Notes under the pieces: model-generated
The model's input: only the letters and a program-made list of their open reading frames with translations
What the model was told of the DNA's origin: nothing
Database searches by the model: none
Assembly (NCBI GenBank): GCA_022495995.1
Contig: JAFEMH010003620.1
Coordinates: 186,001 to 250,000, forward strand
Source of the DNA: Adenophora triphylla var. japonica
Lineage: Eukaryota > Streptophyta > Magnoliopsida > Asterales > Campanulaceae
Length of the DNA stretch: 64,000 bases
Reading direction: 5' to 3'
Position numbers and translations under genes: made by a program
Shown: piece by piece, positions 11,109 through 23,706 of the stretch
Numbering within the stretch: position 1 is the first letter of the stretch
How the letters are laid out: every line of letters starts with the position of its first letter

Positions 11109-11613
11109 AACGACAGTCAGTTAGCATATTTAGCAGCTACATCAGCTCTTTTTCGTGCCAGATATTAAGGATAAAGTGTGATTAATTATGGACATTATCC
11201 AAATATAGAATTTAATTCATCCCACTTTTTTCTCATTTTCTGGAAATGGATGGCTAAAAATGGCACAATTGCCTACTAAATGCAGAGTAAGAAACTGGTT
11301 GATTATAAGCCATCCGTCTCAGCTAAGTTTTGAGCGAAGATAAGGGAAGGATGAGAGAGAGAGAGATTAGTTAAGGAAAGACGAGTCAGATAATGAACCT
11401 TTGACCCTGTCAAATGCCTGTCGAGGCATTTGACTTTTGAAGGGTGAAAAGGAAAAGAAAAGTTTATTGAGAAAAAATTTCCTTCTTCCCTGATAGAGCA
11501 GACGCGATTTGCTCTTTCCCAGGCTAAAAGGTTCCTTTTCTCCGCTTGATCTGAATCTTTGTCGATTAACCTTATAGATTACAGAGATATTCGGGAAAGG
11601 CACCTTAAGAAAC
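11109..11613. other. Intergenic; no gene seen
   Basis: No supported gene. A short motif, TTATAGATTACAGAGATATTC, is present near 11572 and again in diverged copies near 11874 and 11905, on both sides of the MITE. Confidence 0.4.
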
Positions 11614-11615
11614 TA

Positions 11616-11849
11616 CTCCCTCCGTCCCACGATAATCTGCAAAAGACACATTTTGAGCGTCCCACAATAATTTGCACTTTCCCAAAATGAAAATGGGACC
11701 CACTTGTCTCTACTCACAACAATTACCCACTTACTCCACTTTCTCTCTCCTACCCAACCATCTATACTCACAACACATCACCTTTTTCACCTTTTACCTT
11801 AATTCCCGTACCAAGCAAAAAAGTGCATATTATATCGGGACGGAGAGAG
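11616..11849. mobile_element. Stowaway-like MITE
   Basis: CTCCCTCCGTCCCAC to GGGACGGAGAGAG, flanked by TA on both sides. No ORF. Confidence 0.85.
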
Positions 11850-11969
11850 TATTTTCTTTTGGTGTGAATAACCTTTTAGATTGCAGAGATATTCGAGAAT
11901 GACCTTATAGATTACAGAGATGTTCGGGAATGACTTCCGATTCCAAATCATATAGAGGATTCCAAATCA

Positions 11970-12725
11970 TATAGAGAACGATCTAAGCTCGTCTTTTTAT
12001 ATAATTCATCAATCAACTCATTGTATTTTCATTCGTAATTAGCACTAATTGCACATTTTGGCCATTTTTTAAAATGAGGACCATCAAATGGTTGTTCATC
12101 ATCACCTCCCCAATAACATATGAAAATGATTGGACCCTCGTTCATCTTTAACCCTACATTACGAAATCAAAGTGTTAAAACATAGTATATAACAAAACTC
12201 TAACATTTATATCTATAATATACTAAAACACCGTTAAAAACTTAAATTTTATATCTAAACACAAGTGAAAACAATGATTAAGATGATATTAATTTACCTT
12301 GATTCTTGATCTTCAACGATTCTGACAAATTAAATGATGTGAAGAAGGTTTGGGTTTTTTTTTTTTTTTTTTTTTTTTGAGATTGAGAATGAGAGGATAT
12401 GAAAATGAGAATGAATCTGGAGGTAGAAACCTTCTGTAAATGTCATTTTAAACTCGCTACACGGTGTAGCGAGTTCACTGTGACCGGTTAAACTCGCTAC
12501 ACGGTGTAGCGAGTTCTTCTTTAGTTAATTATACTGGTTAATTCAAACGTCAAACCCTAATTTAACTAAACTCGCTACACCGTGTAGCGAGTTTCAACGG
12601 TAACATGTTGAACTCGCCACACCGTGTAGCGAGTTTCAAAAAGCGGGACATTTTGGAAAATAGCTTGAAATGTGAGTTATTTTGGTATATATATTTTTAA
12701 AATTAAATTATTTGAGAAAAAAATC
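11970..12725 (-). mobile_element. Second copy of the MULE end (truncated)
   Basis: Closely similar to 9112-9843. It has the first part of the transposase (start codon near 12145, broken), the leader, four palindromes (12451, 12491, 12569 and 12611, the last with one mutated base) and the terminal A-run ending ATC. It lies in the same orientation as the first copy, with the 2S albumin gene between them. Confidence 0.85.
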
Positions 12726-13158
12726 TATAACCGTCATAATCATTACTTTTGTAAATGAACCCATAATTAGATTGACATCTTTACTTGTAAAAATAGCATA
12801 TAGTGAATTGGTAATAAAGATAATTGGGAATCCATATTCCGCTAACATTGATACGCTAGTTCACGTTGATCACTATCTTATATTATTATCTTTTATTTTA
12901 TTGCTTTTAAAATAGTTAAATAACATATAATTAATCCAAGTCTCTGTAATTCGACCCTTGTCTTTTGCATATTGCTCGTTCACTTGATAGGTATTATAAT
13001 TTTGTATATCACCAAGGATCTGAAGAACAAATAAATACAGTTTCTTATTAATTCACAGCATTGCTTACATATATAAATGGCTGTTTTCTTGTACATTTTG
13101 CTCTATCATAGAAGAAAGATCCAAAAAACAAAACTTGTATATTATCATCTACAAAACT
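12726..13158. other. 3' flank of the PPR gene
   Basis: AT-rich; the part near 13060-13158 is probably 3' UTR of the PPR gene. No other gene is seen. Confidence 0.4.
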
Positions 13159-16100
13159 TTAATCAAGTTGCAGAATTTCTCTTTTTGCACGACTTGCTCG
13201 TTTTCTCAACCAACGGTGCAAGGATGACTTCGTCACTTGCAACCTCCGTATACCTGCTGGTCTTCTGCTCGGATATCCTAATTGTGTGGGTGATAAACCA
13301 TTTGTTCCTACAATTTCTTCCAAGTTGGGTTGTGGACCAAAAGAGTTCTCGGTTCTCTTAGTTGTCATAGCCTGACCTGTAGGAAGAACTTCAAGGCCCA
13401 AATCGTCCCGCAAAAGCTTGGTTATTTCATTTGCTACGTCATATCTGCGTTCGGCAGCAGCACTATGTGTTTCGAGGGATCCTAGGATGATGAACATGTC
13501 ATCTCTAAAGGTATCTCCTGCACAAAAGATTAAACATGAAACCATGAAGTCAAGGGTAAAAGAGGAAATACAAAGAGATCTGTGTGCTTGTTGGGCGGTG
13601 GTTTGTGTGTGCATGCATGTCTGTTTTTTTTTTCTTTTGGGGTGGGGGTGCGATCAATGGCGGACCCAGAGCATTATGTAAGTGGGTGTATAAATACACT
13701 ATAAAGCTTCTTGTGAAAAAATTATACTATAACCATGAGGTTAAAATCCTAACATCTTAACTACAGAACAACACATACCATCCGATTAAATTGGTGCCCT
13801 TCCACCCATTTAGCTTGCCTTGTGTCCGCCACCAGGTGGGGTGGGCGGCACTGTTTTTTTACTCCTGTGGGCGACTACTGTATACACACACACACACACA
13901 CACATGTATATACACTTATACTCCCTCCGTCCCACCTCACTTAAGAAAACTTTCCATTTTGGACGTCCCACTTTACTTAAGAATTCCCAAAATGGAAACC
14001 TTAAATCACTATTCTCTCCACTCATTCTCTCTCCTACATTATTTTAATACTCACAACACCATTATAATTACTATTCCCTCCACTCATTCTCTCTCCTATT
14101 TAATTTTTCACACTCACAACACTTTTTCCACTCATTCTCTCTCCTAATACTATAATAATATTTCTTAATTCCCGTGCCATTTCAAAATTTCCTAAGTGGG
14201 CTGGGACGGAGGGAGTATAGTGCAAGGACAATCTTAGAGCTAAGAACATGAATTCATGGACAAATTTGAGCTACACTCTTTTTATCGAAGGGGTAGTCTA
14301 GTTTTTCACCTAAATTTATCTCTTGCCTATGTTACGAGTGACCGAATACCAACCAAGGCATGTTTCATACCAAGTATTTTCAGTCTCATTCTTCTTTAAT
14401 TGGTATGTTCTGCAACAAGTCCTTCTAAGTTAATAAATCACACAAGAATTTTGGGTTTTGACAACCCACGTTAAGGACTAGCAGTCATACCACGAATCAA
14501 GCATTCTGAGAAGAAAACAAGTTAATTGTACCTGGAGTGTAATTTTCTTTGATCATCCTCAAAACAGCAAGAACAACAATCCGAGCTTCAACCTGACAAG
14601 AACGTTACAGATCATTGAATGAAACACAGGACTACTAGGAATGTGTGCTTTGTGTGTGTGTGTGTTACATATATAAGCATGTGCCATCAGTTACTGGTAA
14701 ATACTTGGCATTAACAGTACCTTTGTAAGGCCTCGAAGATCAACAGATAAGGCCTCAGAATCATGTTTTTGCAAGTGTGTCGCAACTGACTCAAGAAGCA
14801 AACTTGGTGGGGCCCAAGAGTCACTTCTGTTTGAAGAACGGAGCAGGCCTTGATGCTTACGATCAACTTTTAATATTCCTTCACACCACTCTTCTATCAG
14901 CTTCTTAAGATAGTAATCATTGGCTTTGTACCTACAAATTTATACCCATGAATGAAACCATGAAGTAATTGCATGTATACATGACAAGAGAAGTAAGAAG
15001 TTGCTTATAGTTAAAGCATACCCTGCTCTCCGCATCTCCTGGTATAAACTTAAGCACTGTTGCACTTCTTCTACAGAACCATATTTGCTACGAGCTCTAA
15101 GAAGTGTATTATATGTCGCCTGAGATTTAGAAAAGGTATTTCTACCATTAGTCCAACAGTTTCGAGAGGATTGCAATGAAAAAAAGAGAGGATTGCTACA
15201 AAAAAAAAAAAAAAAAAAAAGCTGGAACTAGGGTTTGCAACAGGTCAAGTTTGGACTTTTGACACAGATTCAAACCATCTTGACAAGTGAACCTATAAAC
15301 TAGACCCATAATATGTATCCACTCAGCCCCAAAATAAATGTCATAGTGGACTTGTCAACGCTTTTAAGGAATGTGTTTTACTTGTTTGTATATTGCTTAT
15401 GCAATGATGGGAATGCACTAAGGTTGTGTTTGATAGCAAAAAGCACCAACAAGCACTTAATTCTTGTTATTGAATGGTTTTCTTTTGCACATCTACATCA
15501 AACTAAAGGTGGACCCTTGACTTGAATTGTAACAATCATCCATATTCTTCTTACCGAACAAGCATCAATATTCTCACTTAACGAATAAGAGTCGCTAAGC
15601 ATGAAGATTGACAATGGCTTGTTTACAAAGACTCAAATTTTCTAAGATTGTCATTTATCAACAAGCATTAAGTGCTTGTTGGTGCTTGTTGCTATCAAAC
15701 ACAACCCAAGTCTATTTCCTTATCCAGAAATGCGAAATTTATTTGGGACAAACTAAAAAAAGAAAGTGCGACATTTATTATGGGACGAGAGGAATATAAT
15801 GTTATGTGGAAATAGTCGCAGGAACTTATTTAAGTTGTGTTGTAGTAGTACCATTTCCCAGGCCCAAGTCCCAACCTGTACTCATCTGGTTTTATTGAAC
15901 ATTATCACGGGGAAGCTTAGTTGGAAGAAAATTATAGTCAGGTAAGTGGTCCTCACCCTGCTTGGTTGTATTTGATATCTTTTCATTTCGTTAAATAACG
16001 AAAATGCTTCCTCCAGACATTTGTTTTCCACACAAACCTGTACAGAAAATAACAATTCAACTTATAACAGTTCAAGTAGCACTTTGAGCATATGTTCAAT

Positions 16101-18166
16101 TCAGCCATGATTTGTCTTTCTGGCATGGCTGTCTGGTATAGTGGTAAGATAAAACTTTGAACCTTGATCGCTCCATTATATGCAATAACGCAAGGTTGAA
16201 AACCAGCTGCACTCATGGTTCTTAAAATCTGCACTGAAAGAACAAATATTTTAAGTGATACCCCAAATATTGAATCCTATCTATCATCTTCGCAAGAAAC
16301 TTGCCACCCACCATTTCAAGAATATTCAAATATAGTTCTTCATCCCCCTTCCGGATAATGTCGATATAAATTCAATAAAATGACCATGCCTCCCAGGTTT
16401 GCTCAATTTAACTCTATTAGATTCCATGTATCTATACGCTTTTGCTTAATCAAGGGAGTTTGTAACCTTGTTTTAAAGTTTGCAGTATGATGCAAGTATA
16501 CCAAGCGCAACATAAGCATGTCATGTTTTTCAAAAAAAAAAAACTCAGTTTTTTTTTCCTGCTGGCTGCTGCCGATAATGATAGGAAAATCTTTTATCTG
16601 CCTTACCTGAATAGCACTCTCGACATTTCCCGAGCTTCCAGCTATATTAATCAAAGTGCACCAACTTATCTCGTTAGGAGAAACACCGACTGTACTCATG
16701 TCACTCATTAAAGCTTTTGCACGCTGCAAATCAGTGCCACATGCCTTCATCAGGATATTATACGTTGAAGTACTGGGCTTGAATTGAAACCCCATAAACT
16801 GCATCCCATGTGAATTAGATACTAATTTTCTTCCACCCGGAGCATCGTTTTCATTGCCATCTATTTTTCCATGGCTCATCCAGGATTGAAAAAGACGAAA
16901 AGCCCTATCATACTGGCAAGCCTCAACACATGCCTGAAGAAGGGTATTACAACATTGCGTATTTGGTACACAACCAGCACAAACCATCTCATCAAACAAT
17001 TTAAATGCTTGGTCCACTAAGCCTGCACCGGCACACGCATTGATTAACGAGGACCATGTAACCATATTTGGTTTAATACCAGCTTCTAGCATTGTTTCTT
17101 TGATTTCCAGAGCAGGTATCCACATTTTTGCATCCGTGAAGACCTGATAGTGGAAGAAGACAGAATGGAATGGATTCAAAAGATCTGGGAAAGAGTAGCA
17201 CTTCCTAACCCCATAATAAATGTCGGACTTTCCTTTTTGATTCGTCCCAAAATAAATGTTGGGTTTCTAAATAAGGAAAAAAGCTTAGTGCAATTTTACT
17301 ATTGTATAGCGCCATGCACAAACAAGTAAAGCATATTGCTAACAAACGTTAACAAGTCAAATGCAACATTTATTATGGGACAGAGGGAGTTTAAGGCATG
17401 AAATAAAATTTACGTAATGCAAGTGAGGAAGTACCTTAATTAATGTGCTGTATGTGAAAACATCCAGTTTTAGTAACCCATTTGATTCTAGATGTTGTAT
17501 CTCCCTGTAAATGTCCTGGGCCAAATCAACTCTCGCAGCAAGACAGCATGATTTCAAAAGGATATTATAAGTTGCCATATTGAACATGCCGAGGTTCTGG
17601 ATAAGATGAACCACAGTCAGACAAGTCCATGTAAATAATGCAGACGCTATTTTTAATTAATTTTTGGAAGCAGAAGAAAAATTGAAAAAACTCACATTCA
17701 ACTAATACATGCACATTAATTGAAGGAGTTTTTACCAAAAACTACCTCAAAAAGATGCTATTTACAAAAAAAAAAACATTTAAGTTGTGATATTACAAAA
17801 AACTACTTTTTTTTTTTACTTTTCAGTTAAAATAACTGATAAATGCATTTATCATTGATAAATGCATTTATCATTGATAAATGCATTTATCGGTTGTTTA
17901 TAACTGACAAATTTATTTATCAGTTTTTTAAAGAGTATTTTGTGCTTGATTTTTTTTTTTGGTTAAACAACTAATAAATGCATTTATCATGCATTTATCA
18001 GTTGTTTATAGCTAATAAATGTATTTATCAGTTGTTTATAACTAATAAATGCATTTATATCAGTTGTTTATAACTAATAAATGCATTTATCAGTTATTTG
18101 ACAGATAAACGCAAAAAAAAATGTAGTTTTTTGTAATGTTTAAAGAGTTTTTTTTTAATATCCAAC

Positions 18167-18197
<31 letters not shown>

Positions 18198-21100
18198 GGT
18201 AATATCCATCTTTCAATAGTAGTTTTTGGTAAATGCCCCTTATTTGAACTAACAATTAGAAAAGGAAAAACATATATAAAATACACTTGCTAGGAATCAC
18301 AATCTGGTGCCCTATCGAAATACTTTGTTGTTAAGTGAGAGAAATTAGGGTTCAGATTTGGCACCGTTAACTCTAACGGTCTAGCATTTTCATCATAATT
18401 TATAGATGCCCTCTTTCTAGAAAGTCTGTATACCTTAGCAACAGAACAGAAATGCTTTAGAAATTATTAAGTAACAAACTACTTCTACAAAATACTAATG
18501 AAGTGCCCTCTCTTGCACATCTCCCTTGTTTTTGTCTGGATGATATATAACACTGATAAAAAATATTGGAAAAACTTTTACAACATCAAAACATCCAGTG
18601 ATATGTGAAACAAAATTCGAGAAAGTCAAAACAAAGGTCACATTGATATACAGCACATTGAATGTAAAAAACAACCTAACACAGTGCCTGCTTGCCTGTA
18701 AGAATATATATACATATATGTGAGTATATATATATAGATAGAGAGAAAGAGCAGAGAGAAGAGAGCATTACTTTCATATGTTTGAAGATATTTGTTGTGT
18801 AGCTTAAGTCGCGGGCATTCACATTCATGAGACTGTTGAAAACATGAATATTTGGGGCGATGTTTTGAGCGAGCAACTCCTGCAGTAATTGAAGTAAACG
18901 TATGATATAGTTGAAGCATGAAGTACTCCCTCTGTCCCATGTGAATAGAGACCAAATTTTGGGCACAAGATTTAAGGAAAAGTAGGAGAGAGAATTAGTG
19001 GGAGGAGGTGTTTGTGAGTATGAAAAGTAAAATAGGAGAGAATGAGGGGGAGGAATAGTAAGGTGATTGGTGTTATGAGTATAAAGTAAAGTAGGAGAGA
19101 GAATGAGCGGAGGTAATAGTATAAAAACTTTGCCATGCTGGTTAGTCTGTATTGAGGTGGGACGGAAGAACAAAGAAATTAGTCTCTATTCACGTGGGGA
19201 GGAGGGAGAGGGGGAGGGAGGGAGTATATGAAAGCAGAGAAGGATTTAATACATCTTCATTAGTAACCTATGTTACAATAATACTGATACCCAATTGAAC
19301 AAAACCCAAAAAGCCAGAAGATGAGCACATAAATGAGGCTCAACTACCCAAGAAATTCAGCAGATCACCAATACACGAAAACACATAAATCTTTGAATAG
19401 ATATGAGACTAATTTTCTAGCCCTTCGCAGTTCTTAAGAGCTCATTTTTCTTAGTAAATCATGTATTAGTCAATGCAGTTTGCACAATTATGTAATACGT
19501 AGTAAAATTCATAAAACAGTTTTGAAGCACCTCATAAATGGACCTTGATCGTAAGTGGTGCCCACAAAGTCCACAGACATCTATGATTGTACGCAAAATA
19601 TACATATTGTATCCCAGATTCTGCTTGGATGCTTCGAAGACAGTCATGGCAGACACCAAATCTTTCTTCTTGCCGAATTCGAGAATGATGGTAGAGAACA
19701 ATATATCAGTGAGGGGAGAAAAACATGCATACCTGCATAAAGAAAAGAAAACGAAAAAGGGAGACCAAATGTTCAATGCCCTAACTCTTTGCTAGATGAA
19801 AAGCTAAAAAGCAAAATATGACGGGAAAAGGGAGAAGCTAATAATAGCATTAAACAGAAGCCAGAGTCTTCAATAAGTTAGTAAAAATAGATCAAAGAAT
19901 ACTACCATCCGTCCTGTTTGAAATTACACTTTTGGTTAACTTGATTACGCCCTGATCAATAATTTAAATAAAAATAATTATTCTAATAAAAATTTAAAAA
20001 TTATTATTGTATCACGATTAATGATACTCTCAATAACAATTTTAAATTTTCATTATTTTTTATTCAAATTATTGGTCAAAGTGTAATCAAGTTGACCAAA
20101 AATGTAATTTTCAAATGGGACGGAGGGAGTATGTTTTACTCGATTGTTAATCAATCATCCAGTAGCACATCTGAAGCAGTAGATCGATTCAATATCATCT
20201 CTTACATCACAGTTTTGTGATTGTCAACAAGATCCCAAATTAACTACTAGACAAGTCCCTCCATCCCAATAGAAGATGCAGGTATTCCCTTTTGGATTGT
20301 TCCAATGAAAGAGTAACATTTCCTTTTAACAAATTGACTGTAATTATTTTATTTAGTTTTTACTATATTAACATTTATTTTCCTTCCTAGATTGAATTCA
20401 AATATTGCCACCTAGTTTGAACTCAAATGTTTTGAGGGCCAATTTAGAAAATCAGTAGTGTTTCAACCATTTTCTAAGTTTGCATGTTAAGTCAAATGTA
20501 ATTCTTTATGGGACGGAGGTGGTATAATAAAGCAGGAGGGATTCAAATGAGCGATCTGTGAAGCTCTATCACAATTTTACAAATGTCAAACTTATCTGCG
20601 ACTCTTATTAATTTTACTCCACACCTACAAATTAGCTCCCCTACACTAACAATCAACTTCCTCAAACTATATACATTAACTTTATGTTTGTGAATTATAA
20701 TACCTCCGTCCTAATAGAATAGGTGTGTATTCATTTTTAGGCCGGCCCATCGAAGAGTAACATTTCCCAAACCACCAAAAAACATTAACGACAAATTCAC
20801 TAAACTAACCTTCAGTTTCCCGCCTAGTTTGAATTTAAAAATTGCCACCTAGTTTGAATTCAAATGCTTTGAAGGGAAATTAGGAGAATAAGTAGAATTC
20901 CAAGTCATCTTCTTAGTTCGCATATTTGGTCAAATGTTACTCTTCTACTGGGATGGAAGGATTAATATAGTACAAAGTTATAAACCCTAATAAAAAGTTG
21001 GTATGCATATTCATGTGAGCTTGCTATTAGCAGTAAGAAGGTCTGCAGACGAAGCAAATATGAACACTTAGTAGATGGCCAAAAAATAGACCATATAAAG

Positions 21101-22386
21101 TTAAGCTCCGCCTCAAGGAAAGAACACCACACTAATTGAGCAATAGCCTATGTAGAATCAAATTAAAGAGGAGGAAATGGTACCTTATGGCTGCATGTGG
21201 TTTCCTTTTCTTGACACACAATCTTATAACTGCAGATGGTTTCACCAACTCTTCGATAGAAAAATGTGATCCTAATACAATCAACATACAAGTATGTCAA
21301 TACAGATTAAATCTATACTTTCTATTACATCAAATAAGAAGTCCAAAGTTGACTTCTCGGAGGGAACTGCAGGACTAACTACAAGCTCTGTAAATTACAT
21401 AAAGAGCACCATGCATGAAATAGTTTTCTTGTTTTGCAGGCTTAAACAAAAAGCTAATACATTCATATAAAAACTAAAATATAGACATGTCACATCTTAG
21501 CTCGAGGAATCCTCAAATTGAATTCAAAGTCAGGGCTATTCTAACAGGAACGGAGTTGAAACAATATCCGAAGCACAAAAAGGATAAGTTAAGTGATTAC
21601 ATTCTGAAGTTCTAGATATTCAAAATTCACATAGACATTTTATCCAACACTAAGCAATCACCAAATAAAATCATTGAAGACGGAATTAGAAAAAAACATA
21701 CCAGCTAATATTTCCATCAAATCAACTACTTCCTCAACTCTTCCACATTCCACCATCCGACCCAACTCTCTCCCAATCGTCGCCACAGCAGCCCCATCAA
21801 ACAATCCCAATGCAGGAATCCCAATCTTCTCAACACCCTTCAACACTTCAATCACCCTCCCAACTCCCCCATCACCAACAATTCTCACAACCCCTTTAGA
21901 AAAAAGCTCGACATTCACCAACCCAACAAACTCCTCAACCCGTACGCCGGAACCCACCACGGTTTCTGCAATCAAGAGAAAATCTTGGAACTTCCCGTTT
22001 TGAGCGAGCTTGGAGGCGAGGCCGGCGTAGTAGGTGAGTCCATTGGAGTTCTTGCGGGTCCGGGAAGTGAGCTTGTGTGGCCGGACGGTGGGAAGGAGAG
22101 GTGAGGTGGAAGGAGAGAGCTTGGAGAGGCTTGATTTGGGTTTGAAAATTCGGGGGAGTGAGGAGGAGGAGGAGGAGGAGGAGGAGGAGGCAGGGGAGAT
22201 GTGAATGGAGGGAGGAAGGAAGAGTGAATTGAGTTTCATGGGTGGAGGAGAGTGGAGGGGATTTGAGTTGAGATTGCAAGAAGCATTGATAACTTTGTTT
22301 GATTTGTGAGATATTTTTGGTTGGGGAAGAAGAAGATTGAATTTGAAAGGTAAGGGAATTTTTGTTGATGTTGTTGGATGGACCAT
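13159..22386 (-). CDS. Chloroplast PPR-SMR protein, ortholog of At5g02830
   Basis: Twelve exons join into one open frame of 2658 bases (885 aa): 21702-22386, 21184-21271, 19531-19732, 18772-18879, 17435-17596, 16607-17143, 16163-16228, 15957-16037, 15022-15119, 14721-14931, 14532-14592 and 13159-13517. Every intron is GT..AG and the phases agree. Residues 1 to about 90 are Ser/Thr/Lys-rich, with a run of about ten Ser, and read as a plastid transit peptide. PPR repeats run from about 285 to 690 (TYNILLKSCC, TWSSLINACAGAGLVDQAF, TYNILMKACGTD, TYNTLLRARSKYG). An SMR-type end follows, with VDLRGLTKVEARIVVLAVLR and VTKSSLHRWLRKR. PPR tracts bind RNA, and SMR domains in this family act on nucleic acids in plastids. 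The precise target is not known to me. The gene looks functional although its introns hold about ten MITEs and a foldback element lies about 50 bases upstream of the ATG. Confidence 0.93.
13656..13835. mobile_element. Candidate MITE in PPR intron 11
   Basis: TGGCGGACCCAG at the left and its near complement TTGTGTCCGCCAC at the right enclose about 180 non-coding bases. Confidence 0.45.
13921..14215. mobile_element. Stowaway-like MITE in PPR intron 11
   Basis: CTCCCTCCGTCCCACC to GGGACGGAGGGAG with flanking TA. Internal ACTCATTCTCTCTCCTA repeats are shared with the MITEs at 18926 and 24426. Confidence 0.9.
15321..15797. mobile_element. Stowaway-like MITE in PPR intron 8, split by another MITE
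   Basis: The ends CCCCAAAATAAATGTCATAG and CGACATTTATTATGGGAC are complementary. A second element (15423-15705) lies inside. Confidence 0.55.
15423..15705. mobile_element. MITE with 38-base terminal inverted repeats
   Basis: GTTGTGTTTGATAGCA and TGCTATCAAACACAAC form the outer part of almost perfect 38-base inverted ends. The interior is non-coding. The target duplication is unclear; a hAT or Harbinger type is possible. Confidence 0.75.
17200..17389. mobile_element. Stowaway-like MITE in PPR intron 5
   Basis: CTAACCCCATAATAAATGTC at the left and ACATTTATTATGGGACAGAG at the right are complementary. Confidence 0.6.
17836..18115. repeat. Palindromic minisatellite in PPR intron 4
   Basis: About eight units of 26-30 bases built on TGATAAATGCATTTATCA, which is itself a perfect palindrome, joined by GTTGTTTATAACT. 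Confidence 0.9.
18926..19224. mobile_element. Stowaway-like MITE in PPR intron 3
   Basis: CTCCCTCTGTCCCATG to GGGAGGGAGGGAG with TA on both sides. The inner GTGAATAGAGACCAA is repeated inverted at the right end. Confidence 0.85.
19902..20129. mobile_element. Stowaway-like MITE in PPR intron 2 (first of three)
   Basis: CTACCATCCGTCCTGTTTG to CAAATGGGACGGAGGGAG with flanking TA. The interior is also an inverted repeat around TTAAATTTTCAT. Confidence 0.8.
20256..20522. mobile_element. Stowaway-like MITE in PPR intron 2 (second)
   Basis: TCCCTCCATCCCAATAGAAG to TTTATGGGACGGAGGTGG, with TA at the right. The left boundary is within a few bases. Confidence 0.7.
20703..20962. mobile_element. Stowaway-like MITE in PPR intron 2 (third)
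   Basis: CCTCCGTCCTAATAGAATAG to CTTCTACTGGGATGGAAGG with TA on both sides. It is related to the preceding MITE (shared TTGCCACCTAGTTTGAATTC). Confidence 0.7.
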
Positions 22387-22429
22387 TCAGTGTGGCAATA
22401 ACTAGTAAGGAATTTTTTTCATAGCAATC

Positions 22430-23706
22430 AAATGCGAAAAACTCACAAAAAACGCGTTTTTTGTTAAGCTTAACAAAAAACGTGTTTTCCCGTTATAACA
22501 TAATAACACGGCTCTCTCTCTCTTTCTCTCTCTATCCGGTCTCCCTGCCTCTCTCTCTATACGCAAAAGCAAAGCCTCACTCACCGCGCCTCTTCAATCG
22601 CACCGCCGCCCAAGCTTCTCCTTCAATCGCAATCGCGGCGACCTCACCAATCCTCCTCTAACCGACATCCATGGCAATTCTCACCTAAGCAACACCCAAA
22701 TCAACCATAGCCGAGCGATCTCCGATACAAAAATGGAGTCTTCGTAAATCGAGCGTAGGGCATTGTAGAGAGAGTTGTCTTTGCGCTTGATCGTTCTCGA
22801 AGCTCAGATATGTTCATCGACCCTCGTCCGCCAGGCAGCAGCTCGAGCTGAGGTTTTTAGTTCTTGATTTCTTATTACACATTGATGATTGAAACGACGA
22901 CATCAAGTTAATTTGAGGACCGCCATTGGGAATGCCAGTTTATTTTAATTGAAAGTGCCGCCCAATAGTTTTGGAATGCCAGTTATGTATTGTGGAATGC
23001 CAGTTTATTTTGGAATTTTGAGGATTGTTTTTGAATGCCACTTCTATGTTTTTTCGAGTGCCAGTACATGTTAATTTAAGTACCAAGTTTGAGAATTTGA
23101 TGCATTGGTGGACTCGGGCAATTAGATGCAAACAGATGTGTTTTGGGAGTGCCATCTACGTATTGGAGTGCCAAGCAGTGTATAATAGAGTACACCATAT
23201 TTTTTCAATGCCAAAGAAAAATGATTATCGTTGTTTTTTTGAGCTGTGTCTGTGTATTTGAGTGCCGCCAGACTTGATTTTGAATGCCAGTCATGTTTTT
23301 TGAATGCCGCATTGTGTTTTGAGAGCCAGCAAAAATATTAAGTAACAAAGCCGCCAGTGTTAGTCGAATGAGTGCCGGTGTGAAGAGAGTGCCATATATA
23401 TAAAGTGCCCGCAGAAAGTGCCATGCCCGTTTAACAAAGCGCCGTTGCCGCTTACACCGGCACTTTGTTAAATGCACGGCACTTTTTTCAACCTGGCAAT
23501 TTGTGATACATAACCGGCATTTTATAACACTGGCATTTTGTTAAACAGATACTGGCATAAACGAGGAAACCAGTAATTACAAAAATGCCACCGTTTATTT
23601 TGAACATGGTGGCCAGTAATTACAAAATTGCCACCGTGCATTTTGAAAACACGTTTTTCCTTAAGCTTAACAAAAAACTAGTTTTTCATAAGACCAACTC
23701 CAATCA
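22430..23706. mobile_element. Foldback-ended non-autonomous element upstream of the PPR gene
   Basis: The left end has AAAAAACGCGTTTTTT, GTTAAGCTTAAC and AAAAAACGTGTTTT. The right end (23640-23706) has ACACGTTTTTCCTTAAGC and AACAAAAAACTAGTTTTTC, then ATAAGACCAACTCC. Each end can fold on itself and the two ends are also complementary. The interior (22925-23640) is rich in AATGCCAGT/GTGCCG units. At 22500-22860 there is a CT-rich, then GC-rich stretch that looks like a captured 5' UTR and short exon on the plus strand. Confidence 0.55.
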
